Shown here in pieces: positions 50,778-59,516 of a stretch of DNA of 64,000 nucleotides. This DNA comes from Phycisphaerae bacterium (lineage in GTDB: Bacteria > Planctomycetota > Phycisphaerae > Sedimentisphaerales > Anaerobacaceae). The translations under genes were made by a program, and so were the position numbers. The notes beneath the pieces were generated by a model, which worked only from the letters and a program-made list of their open reading frames with translations, did no database searches and had not been told where the DNA came from. The DNA lies in the NCBI GenBank assembly GCA_030601745.1, contig JAUWBI010000003.1, positions 29,713 to 93,712 on the forward strand, written 5' to 3'. Every line of letters starts with the position of its first letter. Position 1 is the first letter of the stretch.

Positions 50778-50870
50778 TTTTGTATTTAACAGTTTGGCTG
50801 CAAAGCAATAGCTGTGCTGTTGTCATAGCCGATTTCGAATGTGCCGTTAATCAAGTCCCCAGCAGGTTTC

Positions 50871-53135
50871 TTATTTGAGCCAATCTTCTACCAAAGCCAT
50901 CAGGTCTTTTGCATCAACCTTGTAGTCACTATTGAAGTCAGCCGGCATTCCGATTTTATCCGACTGCATCCACTGCCGGGCGAACAGTGCAAAGTCGGTG
51001 AAATCGGTTACACCGTCACCGTTAATATCGGTGGTATATTCATAGAGGTTCAGCTTGAGGTCGAAGGCCATAGGAATCCAGCCACCTAAGTAGCAGGAAG
51101 CATTACCGTCCAAGTAAGGATTGCCCATTTCATATATGTTCAGTCCGCCGCCTTCGGCATTTTCGTAAACGACCCAGTAGGTTTGGCCGAGTTCAGTTGG
51201 GACTTCACCTCTGTCGTAGCAGACACCTACCATATCTCCGCCGGCAATTCCCGAGGAAGGCATAATTTTGGTGGGACCTATTTGTGGTCCATCGGGAGTA
51301 TTTTGATGTATAGTGATTACGATGTCGAAGTGTTGACCAGCGGTTGCAGCCATCAAGCAGGCACCGGCCAGCGAGGTACCCCTGGCGGTGTATGACTGCG
51401 CCCATCTGTCACGCCAGGCTGCAAGTGTTTCGTCTGGTGAGGGAACGATGATAGTGGCGATGGTTCCGTCGTTGTCGGAAAACACGGCAATATAGTAGTC
51501 GTGTCCTGCAGGATTTGACTGGCCCTCCCGATAACCAGTCCCGTGCGGGTACAAACTATCGATGCTCCAGTAAGGTTGAATGTTAACACCGCTGGTGGCA
51601 TCAAGCCGAATGGCGTACTTACAACCAGGTACGGTTGGAACCTCACCCGCCTGCCAAGCAACCCAATGGTCGCCCCCAGAGCCGCCTCGGTTCACGCTTC
51701 GCGTTGGCCCCACCTGCGGCCAGTCTTCCACATTCCCCTCGTCGTCCTCGTGTATCGAGAAACTGATTTGCCCACCACTTGAAGAGTCCGCCTTGGCAAA
51801 ACTGGCTCGAACAATGGACGTTCCAGTCGCCACAAACGTTTGATAGACTGGGTCACCACCGACAGAATCCCAGTTGTACTTGCTGAGGTAACCGCTGTAA
51901 TCTATTGGTTGGTAAGCGTGATGTTCGGTAGTTTGACCATCGGCAATACTTATGTCGGAGACGACTTTGCCGCGTGGAAAGAATTCACCTCTTGAGGTCA
52001 TCAGGGAGTATTTTCCCGGAGGGATGTCGTTGATTGTTATACATCCTTCGTAAGGGTGTTGAGCAGTTCCCGGGTCACCGCAGCGGAAAGCGTAGCCTAT
52101 GCCGTTTCCTCGGGGACTTAAAAATCCGTAGTATTCGTAGAGTTCAACGTATCCATATGTATCACCTTGACCTTTGATTTTTTCAAAGCGAGCGTGGCCA
52201 TGGAAATTGCCGAGGGGGTGATGGGTTTTGAATTCCCAGACATCGCCTTTCCAGATTGTGGAGTCGTTGACTTCGTCGATTCTCCAGTAATACCACTGGT
52301 TATCGGCGAGGATTCCCGAGTCGTAAGTATTTGCGTCGAGGTCTTGTGAGCCTTTGAATATACCTGTAGTGTTGGAGGAATTTGCCTCGTTGACGTCGGA
52401 GAAGCTGGTACCTAAGTAGATATTGTGAGCATTTTCGTTTTGAGTGTAAGGGCCGGGTGTCCAACTCAGATCTACGTCGTTAGGTACATCTTCGGTGCAG
52501 GTTTGCGGGTAGGGATTTGTGGCTTTGCCGGTTTGCCCAGTGTAGTAATTCAGGATAAAGGCGTCGGCTTGCATTAAATCGAACGCTCTGTAACCCGCCC
52601 CATACACTGTACCCCAGCGGATATGTACGGTGACGTTGCTATTAATGTACTGCGGCTCTTCACTGGTATAAGAAAAATAATGCCACGTATCATCACCATC
52701 CCAAGTCATGGACCATTTGACAACTCCGTCTACCTTAAGCTCAACCTTAACCCAGCCCCAGCTCGGGTGATTATCATAGTTTGTGTCAAGCTGATATCTC
52801 TGTACAAATCCGCTGTATTCTATTGTTCGCTCGCCGGGGCTGTCAACGTTTACCGTCTGATGTAAATGGCCATCTGCAGGGATATCCCAGGTATAACCAA
52901 ACAGACTTCTTCCAACCTGATTGCCGCCCTGGGCCTCGCCCTCATAAACTTTAACCACTCTTTCGGACGGTCCGTCATATGTCCAATCCGCCACGGGGTA
53001 GTCTCCACTGGCGCCGCCGCTGCCGTCAGCTTCAGGCTGCTCAAAACTCCAATTGGCCAACTCATTGGACGTGGCACTGTTGACCAGAGCCAGCAGCAAA
53101 ACGAGAGAAATCAAAAAAGACAATTTTCTATGCAT
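50871..53135 (-). CDS. Large secreted protein with dockerin-type C-terminus
   Basis: 754 residues, ATG at 53135 with GGGAGGAG 4 nt upstream. Signal peptide MHRKLSFLISLVLLLALVNS. Residues about 25-195 look like a carbohydrate-binding jelly roll (LANWSFEQPEADG ... SLFGYTWDIPADGHLHQTVNV). About 200-310 is a fibronectin-III-like unit (NDVDLSWTPGPYTQNENAHN), and two further beta-rich parts follow. The end is a type I dockerin with two calcium loops, DINGDGVTDFTDF and DFNSDYKVDAKD. No catalytic site is recognised. A promoter lies at 53331-53359. Confidence 0.82.
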   Translation of the reverse strand: MHRKLSFLISLVLLLALVNSATSNELANWSFEQPEADGSGGASGDYPVADWTYDGPSERVVKVYEGEAQGGNQVGRSLFGYTWDIPADGHLHQTVNVDSPGERTIEYSGFVQRYQLDTNYDNHPSWGWVKVELKVDGVVKWSMTWDGDDTWHYFSYTSEEPQYINSNVTVHIRWGTVYGAGYRAFDLMQADAFILNYYTGQTGKATNPYPQTCTEDVPNDVDLSWTPGPYTQNENAHNIYLGTSFSDVNEANSSNTTGIFKGSQDLDANTYDSGILADNQWYYWRIDEVNDSTIWKGDVWEFKTHHPLGNFHGHARFEKIKGQGDTYGYVELYEYYGFLSPRGNGIGYAFRCGDPGTAQHPYEGCITINDIPPGKYSLMTSRGEFFPRGKVVSDISIADGQTTEHHAYQPIDYSGYLSKYNWDSVGGDPVYQTFVATGTSIVRASFAKADSSSGGQISFSIHEDDEGNVEDWPQVGPTRSVNRGGSGGDHWVAWQAGEVPTVPGCKYAIRLDATSGVNIQPYWSIDSLYPHGTGYREGQSNPAGHDYYIAVFSDNDGTIATIIVPSPDETLAAWRDRWAQSYTARGTSLAGACLMAATAGQHFDIVITIHQNTPDGPQIGPTKIMPSSGIAGGDMVGVCYDRGEVPTELGQTYWVVYENAEGGGLNIYEMGNPYLDGNASCYLGGWIPMAFDLKLNLYEYTTDINGDGVTDFTDFALFARQWMQSDKIGMPADFNSDYKVDAKDLMALVEDWLK

Positions 53136-53516
53136 GATACTCCTCCCTCAAAAGCTAAAACCTTAAAATATTCCTTGGCTACGAGCCAAAATCCCGACTC
53201 GTCACGATTGTTTTCAAGAGGTATTCTTGTCCCTCGCTACCGAGTATGCCTACCTCAAAACAACTTTAGACTTGGTTTTTTACCATCCTTATCCTTACGT
53301 CCTTTTTTCACCTAAAAGGCGATACACAATATTATACCAAACTCCTCCGCTCAATTCAACAAAATTTGACGCCCAAAAACGATGACAACAGCGGAGTCAG
53401 GTTCCCGCCAACCCTATTCTACTATGAAAAAACGAGATTTGGGGTATTGGCAAATAAGGGTAGCTACCTCTGACCGTACTTAAAACCAAAAAACCTGTGA
53501 ATATTCAAGCTAACTG
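53136..53516. other. Leader and promoter region of the dockerin gene; no gene
   Basis: About 380 bp between two minus-strand genes. It holds the promoter at 53331-53359 and a long (about 190-nt) leader rich in short inverted segments (for example TTGGCTACGAGCCAA). No open frame with a ribosome-binding site. Confidence 0.55.
53331..53359 (-). promoter_or_regulatory. Sigma-70 promoter of the dockerin gene
   Basis: On the minus strand TTGAAT (53354-53359) and a perfect TATAAT (53331-53336) with a 17-bp spacer. Start near 53324, leaving an untranslated leader of about 190 nt. Confidence 0.6.
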
Positions 53517-54929
53517 TCACATATCAGCATCATCAATAATCGCCTTTGCTATATCATTGACTGCCTTGCGGGTTTTGCTGTTGGTGTTGTTGGCCAGAAT
53601 GGAAAATATATAATCTCCCTCTGCGGTGCTGCATACGCCTGAAAAGGCCCTGACGCCGATCATATATCCGGTCTTGGCGAAAATTTTGCCCTTGTACTTT
53701 TCTTCTTTGAAATATCTGGCAATTGTCCCGTCCACCCCTCCTACCGCAAGCGAACGCTTATAAACTCTCCAAGGCCTGCTTTTGTAAACATCTGATAATA
53801 CTCTTGTTATAGCATTTGCGCTGAGTTTATTTTGCCTGCTCAGGCCGCTGCCGTCGTCGATATGAAATTGATCTCTATCGATACCAAGCCCCAATAGGTA
53901 GCGCGACATTAATTGCTGCCCCCCTGCCCAACTGCCGTTTTTACGGCCCGGGTTATTAGCAGCGGAGATAGTTTTAAGAAGCGCTTCGGCCGCTAATCCG
54001 AAGCTGTTTTTATTACATCGGGCAAGACAATCAGCTATCGGCGTGCTGTATTCGGCTAACACTCTGACATCGCAGTCATCACCCACTGTTTTTTCTATAA
54101 GCTCTCCATTTGTTTTTATTCCTGCTTTAGCTAAATTCTCTGCCAACAAAAATCCGAAAAACGCAGCAGGTCTTTCAATCGCAACGGCGAACGGCCCTGC
54201 CTGTTTTCTACATTTGCCGTGGACGACAATCCTATTAGGTTCGGGCTGGCGATAAGAGCCGACGGTACTCGTGCCCTTTGATATTGGTGTGACCTTATTG
54301 ATGAGCTTTATGAAACCGGTTTTCGGCTCGATAAAAACAGCTACTTTTCCGCCGGTGTTTTTTGTGGTAACCTCTATACAATTGCCGTTAAAGTTCAAGC
54401 CGCTCACTTCGCAGGCATAGCGCCGGTTCAACTCCTTCTTCGGCCAGTTCGGATGAACGCGCTGGTCATCAAATATGCTGCTGTCAACGATAATGTCTTT
54501 GATGGTTTTTATTCGCTTCTTTTTCAATGCTGCTATTATATCTTGAAATATCCAGCCGTCCTTTCGGCTGTATCTGGCGTCCGTAACTTTGTCACCTAAT
54601 AGCGGGTCGCCGCCCCCTATTACTACCAGCGTGCCATCACAAAGCCCAACTTTTGTTTCGTACTCGTAGCGTGGGCCTAAATATTTTAGTGCTGCTGCGG
54701 TGGTAATTACTTTCATATTCGAGGCCGGCACCAGCGTTTTTTGTGCGTTATGACTATACACTGTTCTGCCGGAGCCGGCCCTTATGATATGAACGGAAAA
54801 TTGGACCTTTTTCTGGGAAGATTGGCTGATGATGCCGTTAATTCGTTTTGCCAAATCCGCCTTCGCAAGGCCGCCAAGGCAGATGGTAAATACAGCAGCA
54901 ACCAATAATTTTTTCGTTCGAGATTTCAT
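53517..54929 (-). CDS. D-alanyl-D-alanine carboxypeptidase/endopeptidase, PBP4 type (peptidase S13)
   Basis: 470 residues from the ATG at 54929, which gives a normal signal peptide (MKSRTKKLLVAAVFTICLGG); an ATG at 54950 would add an unlikely 7-residue lead. Active-site motifs: S70-N-M-K73 (LVPASNMKVITTAAALKY), the SxN-like DDGSGLSRQNKLS, and KTG in KIFAKTGYMIGV. A 150-residue insert between the first two motifs is typical of the DacB group. It trims peptidoglycan cross-links in the periplasm, which supports a peptidoglycan cell wall in this organism. Confidence 0.93.
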   Translation of the reverse strand: MKSRTKKLLVAAVFTICLGGLAKADLAKRINGIISQSSQKKVQFSVHIIRAGSGRTVYSHNAQKTLVPASNMKVITTAAALKYLGPRYEYETKVGLCDGTLVVIGGGDPLLGDKVTDARYSRKDGWIFQDIIAALKKKRIKTIKDIIVDSSIFDDQRVHPNWPKKELNRRYACEVSGLNFNGNCIEVTTKNTGGKVAVFIEPKTGFIKLINKVTPISKGTSTVGSYRQPEPNRIVVHGKCRKQAGPFAVAIERPAAFFGFLLAENLAKAGIKTNGELIEKTVGDDCDVRVLAEYSTPIADCLARCNKNSFGLAAEALLKTISAANNPGRKNGSWAGGQQLMSRYLLGLGIDRDQFHIDDGSGLSRQNKLSANAITRVLSDVYKSRPWRVYKRSLAVGGVDGTIARYFKEEKYKGKIFAKTGYMIGVRAFSGVCSTAEGDYIFSILANNTNSKTRKAVNDIAKAIIDDADM

Positions 54930-55075
54930 AGCACAGTAATTTATTACCATAAATCTTCAGAGCATTCAAGCAAGAGTTTGGTTAGTGGCCGAAGATATAT
55001 GTTCTGGCCTTAATTGGCTTGAAATAATTGGACGCTGTTTGTAAAGTTAATTATAGATTTAACGAGAAGCTGAAA

Positions 55076-55103
55076 TTGTCAAATTAAAGGGTTATGCTAT
55101 AAC
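55076..55103 (+). promoter_or_regulatory. Sigma-70 promoter of the sixA-like gene
   Basis: TTGTCA (55076-55081) and TATAAC (55098-55103) with 16 bp between. Transcription would start near 55110, just upstream of the GGGAGG ribosome-binding site. Confidence 0.55.
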
Positions 55104-55126
55104 AATCGTACCGAAGGGAGGTAACA

Positions 55127-55591
55127 ATGAAATTATACCTTGTCCAGCACGCAAAAGCAGCTTCAAAACAAATAGACCCGCAGCGCCCGCTGACAGAAGA
55201 AGGAGAGCGGGACATACAGAAAGTCGCTGCATTCATTAAACCTCTAAACTTGTGTGTTGATTATTTGTGGCACAGTGGAAAGAAACGGGCTGTCCAAACG
55301 GCTGAGGTCCTGGCCGAAGCTGTCAAAGTAAAAGAAGGCACAATCGCGCACGATGGCCTTGGGCCGAACGATGACGTTACGGCGTTAAAAAACGAACTTG
55401 TTTCTACCGAGCAGGATGTTATGATTGTCGGGCATTTACCTTTTTTGGGTAAGCTGGCGTCGCTACTTTTGAGCGGCTGCGAATCAGCCGGTACAGTGGT
55501 CTTCAAACAAGGCGGTATCGTATGCTTGAGCCGCTCCGAGCTGAACCAATGGCAAATCGAATGGATGGTAACGCCAGAGATTCTTGTCTAA
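55127..55591 (+). CDS. sixA: Phosphohistidine phosphatase SixA-like
   Basis: 154 residues of the histidine phosphatase superfamily. Nucleophile His8 in LYLVQHAKAA (Q replaces the R of RHG, as in many SixA), then RPLTEEGERDIQKVA, LWHSGKKRAVQTAEVLAE and the second His in MIVGHLPFLGKLASLLL. SixA removes phosphate from HPt domains or phosphohistidine proteins. GGGAGG lies 6 nt before the ATG. The next gene is a radical SAM protein about 40 bp on. Confidence 0.9.
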   Translation: MKLYLVQHAKAASKQIDPQRPLTEEGERDIQKVAAFIKPLNLCVDYLWHSGKKRAVQTAEVLAEAVKVKEGTIAHDGLGPNDDVTALKNELVSTEQDVMIVGHLPFLGKLASLLLSGCESAGTVVFKQGGIVCLSRSELNQWQIEWMVTPEILV

Positions 55592-55632
55592 TGTTTTGTC
55601 CCCGTTGCAATGTTTAGAAACAAAATCTGATT

Positions 55633-56520
55633 ATGACATCTTTACCAACTAATGTTGGTTCTTTTAGTAAATCCGTTCAGCAGTTGTGGGAGCGTATGAA
55701 TCCGTGCACGCTCTGTCCGCGGATGTGCAAGGTCAACCGCAGCAAAGGGGAAACAGGATTTTGCGGCATCGGCGATATGGCGATGGTTAGCTCTGTGGGG
55801 CCGCATTTCGGCGAGGAGAGCGTCCTTGTTGGCTCCGGTGGGTCGGGGACTATATTTTTTGCCGGCTGTAACTTAGGATGTATCTTTTGTCAGAACTTCG
55901 ATATCAGCCATCATCGTAACGGGCGGCAGATAACGATTGAGCAGTTAGCTCAATCCATGGTTGAGGTGCAAAGTTACGGCTGCAGCAATATAAATTTTGT
56001 TACTCCTACCCACGTTGTTCCGGCTATTGCGGCAGCTATTGAATCGGCGCGAAAGTCCGGCTTGACACTGCCGATAGTTTACAATACCGGCGGCTATGAT
56101 TTGGTTGAAACGCTCAAATTGCTTGCCGGCCTGGTAGATATTTATATGCCGGATATGAAGTATTCAGATTCCGAAGCTGCGAGGCAGCTTAGCGCTGCGC
56201 CGGACTACCCGGAGGTAAATTTCGCGGCTGTCAAAGAGATGCATCGGCAGGTGGGTGATTTGCAAGTAGAGAAAGGCCTGGCCACGCGCGGGCTTTTGGT
56301 CAGGCACCTGGTTTTGCCAGAGAACTTAGCGGGGAGCTTCAAGATTATAGACTTTCTGGCAGAGGAAATTTCGCGTTCAACTACCATCAACGTAATGGAC
56401 CAGTATCGTCCGTGCTTCAAGGCCTTTGAGCACAGCGAGATAAACCGCCGACCGAGCCGGCAGGAAATTGAATCCGTCCGCCAGTACGCAATCGGAAAGG
56501 GATTGAACGTCCTTTGGTAG
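55633..56520 (+). CDS. Radical SAM protein, PflX-like
   Basis: 295 residues. An N-terminal Cys set (Cys25, Cys28, Cys32, Cys44) precedes the radical SAM cluster motif Cys79-x3-Cys83-x2-Cys86 (FAGCNLGCIFCQNFD). Later blocks INFVTPTHVVP, IVYNTGGYDLVETL and VDIYMPDMKYSD are typical of the PflX/pyruvate-formate-lyase-activating-enzyme-like group, whose substrates are mostly unknown. No glycyl-radical enzyme gene is nearby. Confidence 0.88.
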   Translation: MTSLPTNVGSFSKSVQQLWERMNPCTLCPRMCKVNRSKGETGFCGIGDMAMVSSVGPHFGEESVLVGSGGSGTIFFAGCNLGCIFCQNFDISHHRNGRQITIEQLAQSMVEVQSYGCSNINFVTPTHVVPAIAAAIESARKSGLTLPIVYNTGGYDLVETLKLLAGLVDIYMPDMKYSDSEAARQLSAAPDYPEVNFAAVKEMHRQVGDLQVEKGLATRGLLVRHLVLPENLAGSFKIIDFLAEEISRSTTINVMDQYRPCFKAFEHSEINRRPSRQEIESVRQYAIGKGLNVLW

Positions 56521-56547
56521 TTCGTGCTTCGTGGTTTGCTTCACTCT

Positions 56548-57288
56548 TCAGGAGATATGAAATTGCTCTTTCAGTGTTTTTGCATTATGGACAGCATAAG
56601 CGTGGATGTCATTATTAAAATAGGCATAGATGCTGCGAGCTCCTTTGGTATGCTCGGTTAGCCACTTTGCCCAGTTTTGTAATGCGGCTTTGGAATAGTT
56701 TCCCTCATATTTACCTGTTGGGCCGTGGAAGCGGATGTAAACTATATCGGCTGTTACTATTCGCGGCGTCTCTTTGCCCACCAAATCGTGAATGCAAAAG
56801 GCCGCATTAAATTTCTTCAGCAGCTTGTAAGTGTCTTCTGCAAACCAGCTTTTGTGCCTGAATTCGAAAACAGCTATCCGGTCTTTGGGCAAAAACTTGA
56901 TAAAAGCTCTGAGCCGGTCAATGTCCTTGTGGAAATTCGGCGGAAGCTGATAAAGAACAGGGCCAAGGTTTTCCTGCAGCAGTCGAGCCCTCTCGAAGAA
57001 CCGCTCAAGCGACTCCTGCGGGTCTTTCAGCCGTTTAATATGGGTGATGTATCGATTGGCTTTTACCGTATAGAGAAAATTCTCGGGGGCTTGCTTGTGC
57101 CAATTCTTAAAAGTTTGCTCCTTCGGTAGCTGGTAGAAGGTATTGTTGATTTCCACGGTGTCAAAATGCTCTGCGTAGTGCTCGAGCCACTTGCTCTTTG
57201 GCAGGTTAGGAGGATAAAACAGCCCTGACCAGTGGTTGTAATGCCATCCTGAGGTGCCTATTCGAATATCACACTTGGTTTTGCTCAT
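56548..57288 (-). CDS. DUF72 family protein (YecE-like)
   Basis: 246 residues with the DUF72 TIM-barrel pattern: IRIGTSGWHYNHWSGLFYPP, FDTVEINNTFYQLP, FLYTVKANRYITHIKRL, VLYQLPPNFHKD, FEFRHKSWF, and the end YAYFNNDIHAYAVHNA. Biochemical function is not established for the family. Divergent from the isomerase fusion gene downstream on the other strand; the 180-bp gap carries that gene's promoter. Confidence 0.92.
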   Translation of the reverse strand: MSKTKCDIRIGTSGWHYNHWSGLFYPPNLPKSKWLEHYAEHFDTVEINNTFYQLPKEQTFKNWHKQAPENFLYTVKANRYITHIKRLKDPQESLERFFERARLLQENLGPVLYQLPPNFHKDIDRLRAFIKFLPKDRIAVFEFRHKSWFAEDTYKLLKKFNAAFCIHDLVGKETPRIVTADIVYIRFHGPTGKYEGNYSKAALQNWAKWLTEHTKGARSIYAYFNNDIHAYAVHNAKTLKEQFHIS

Positions 57289-57401
57289 AAGAGATATTTT
57301 TTAGCCCTTTGATTGAACAATCTTCAAAATTATTATAATTTAGTATCACAGGTTTGCAAATGAATTGAGCAGTATACGACCCTCAAATTTGTAAAAACTG
57401 C

Positions 57402-57429
57402 TTGACAGGGCAAGATGTATATGTATAAT
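57402..57429 (+). promoter_or_regulatory. Perfect-consensus sigma-70 promoter
   Basis: TTGACA (57402-57407) and TATAAT (57424-57429), both exact consensus, with a 16-bp spacer. Start near 57436, leader about 35 nt, and GGAAG before the ATG at 57471. The best promoter match found in the window. Confidence 0.8.
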
Positions 57430-57470
57430 TAAGTTTTCATAATCAATGGTTAAAAAGCGGAAGATGGTGT

Positions 57471-59189
57471 ATGAAAGCCGATATATCCGATATTAACAAA
57501 AAGGAAAGAAACATAAGTGCGCTCTCTTACACACGTCGCGACCTTCTGAAAATTATAGGTCTCGGTGCGGCGGCCGGGATTACGGCACCGGTTCTGCCAG
57601 CGTGGGCGCAAGAAGCAGCCGCCAAGAAGAAGTGGCGGATGCGGCTGTCGACGTCGTCGATTCACTTTATGCAACTGCCCATTGAGCAGGCGTGTGAGCG
57701 GATTGCGAAATTAGGCTTTGAGGCGATTGACATCTGGTCGGCCCACGAGGGTTGTCCGCACCTCGACGACGTGGCCAAACGCTTAGGTCCAGACGGCCTG
57801 AAAAAGCTGCTGGCAAAGCACAAGCTGAAACTGTTTGCTTTTTCGGTCTATCGGGGCGGCTACAAGCGTTACGCGGAGCTATTAGGCAAGGCCGGCGGCG
57901 GCGTGGCCATTCGAGGCAGTGCGGGACCCTGCAAGCCGGAGGAACTGACCGCCCGGATGAAACAGTTCATCGAAGGCCTCAAGCCGTTGGTAGAACTGGC
58001 GGAGAAGTACAATTCTTATCTGGCCATCGAAAACCACGGCAATGCGCTGCTTAACTCGCTGGATTCGCTCAAGGCGTTCGTTGACATCAATACTTCGCGG
58101 AGGTTAGGCATTGCACTGGCGCCGTATCACATCCAGACGCTGAAGGCCTCGGTGCCGGAGGCGATTCGCATCTGCGGCAAGCAGCTTTTCTTCTTCTATG
58201 CCTGGCAGCACTATCCGGACGCAAAGCAGCTTCCGGGTATCGGCCCGACGGATATGACGCCCTGGATACAAGCTCTCGCGGACATTCGGTACCGCGGATA
58301 CGTCAATCCCTTTATGCACGGGCATCCGAAAGCCGACGTGATGGCGGCCAACCTGGCCAAATCGCGTGATTATCTGAAGGCGTGCTATAAGAGGGGGAAA
58401 GGGGAGTTGGTTAAATCGCCTGCACAAATAAGAAGAATGGCGATATTAGGCACCTGTCTTCCGGGTTGTGAGCAGATGTGGAAACAACTGGGCGGAACTC
58501 ACTTCTATGGAAATCGTTTTGGCTGGCCTGATTACGATAAGGTTGAAAGCCTTGGGATGAAGGTTTTTGTCATGATTAGAGGAGAACACGGTTATCCGAC
58601 AGAGCTTGAGATAAAACGAAAGGTGCAGGAGGCCAAAGATAGACCTGTCTGCGGAGGTTATTGGTGCGACCAATTGGGGCACGAGCCGGACATAACTAAT
58701 CCACCAATGCACGAAAGAATACGATTTTACACAACAGTAAGAAAGTATGACGCGGATAAACAGGATCATCCCGTAATGGAAATGTTCGATATGACCGAAG
58801 CGAACGATTTCCCGAATAATCGGTATCCTGGTTGGGCGAATGCCTTTTCGGATAAAACTCACGACCTCTTGCTTTTCGACTGCTATCCGCCCTTAGATAA
58901 GTCAGACGAGGAAATGCAACAAATTATGAAACGGGTTGGTTGGGATAGATTTATCTCAAAGTATCCTCATAAACACCAGGTAATTCCCCAGATCGCTGCC
59001 TATGGCAACTATCGAAGAGGAAGTATCTGGGTCCAATACAATTATTGGAAAGAAAGACTGGGCTCTTCTGAATTTGATAACCCATACAGAGGGGTGATTG
59101 CGGTTTGCTTTTATAAAGACGAAACTGTCAGGAAAAATGCTGAGATGCGAGAGGAGATAAAAGAAGTCATCGCCGATGCGATGAGATAG
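57471..59189 (+). CDS. Tat-exported sugar phosphate isomerase/epimerase fused to a second barrel-like domain
   Basis: 572 residues. A twin-arginine signal (TRRDLLKIIGLGAAAGITAP, cleavage near AWA). Residues about 52-312 are an AP-endonuclease-2-type TIM barrel (LGFEAIDIWSAHEGCP, YLAIENHGNAL with the metal Glu, FFYAWQHYPD, GYVNPFMHGH), as in sugar isomerases. About residue 320 the chain changes to a second domain (MAILGTCLPGCEQMWKQLGG, VMIRGEHGYPTELEIKRK, LLLFDCYPPLDKS), which looks like a glycosidase-type barrel but is not recognised. Base composition also shifts towards AT at the junction near 58410. Probably a fusion of two exported sugar enzymes. Confidence 0.82.
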   Translation: MKADISDINKKERNISALSYTRRDLLKIIGLGAAAGITAPVLPAWAQEAAAKKKWRMRLSTSSIHFMQLPIEQACERIAKLGFEAIDIWSAHEGCPHLDDVAKRLGPDGLKKLLAKHKLKLFAFSVYRGGYKRYAELLGKAGGGVAIRGSAGPCKPEELTARMKQFIEGLKPLVELAEKYNSYLAIENHGNALLNSLDSLKAFVDINTSRRLGIALAPYHIQTLKASVPEAIRICGKQLFFFYAWQHYPDAKQLPGIGPTDMTPWIQALADIRYRGYVNPFMHGHPKADVMAANLAKSRDYLKACYKRGKGELVKSPAQIRRMAILGTCLPGCEQMWKQLGGTHFYGNRFGWPDYDKVESLGMKVFVMIRGEHGYPTELEIKRKVQEAKDRPVCGGYWCDQLGHEPDITNPPMHERIRFYTTVRKYDADKQDHPVMEMFDMTEANDFPNNRYPGWANAFSDKTHDLLLFDCYPPLDKSDEEMQQIMKRVGWDRFISKYPHKHQVIPQIAAYGNYRRGSIWVQYNYWKERLGSSEFDNPYRGVIAVCFYKDETVRKNAEMREEIKEVIADAMR

Positions 59190-59516
59190 CAGGTAAAATT
59201 ATGTTACAAGGGCTTTTGGTAATACGTCTGGTCCTTGCCAGGGATCTTCGTGCCAAACGGCATTGGGCACAGCCCTACCATACACTTTCTAAACGGTCTT
59301 GAAAACACCGTTAAATATCTGGGATGGACGAGCTTTCGTGTTTTTTGGGCATAAGGCGGTTAGGATTGTGGAGGGGGTTGACGGGTAAGAGAATTTTGGT
59401 TACTATGCAGACTAAGTATGGGCTGGGGTCTCCAAACGCAATGAGGAGCGCCGCGGGGAGTGAAATATAAACGGAAACGAAAACTGTAATCAAGAAATAG
59501 TTATAAGGAGCAAGGC
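59190..59516. other. Gap with a possible minus-strand gene remnant
   Basis: About 325 bp. On the minus strand a 29-codon open stretch (about 59207-59290) encodes VPNAVWHEDPWQGPDVLPKA before a TAA, which looks protein-like but has no start. Otherwise nothing is recognised; AAGGAGC precedes the next ATG. Confidence 0.35.
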
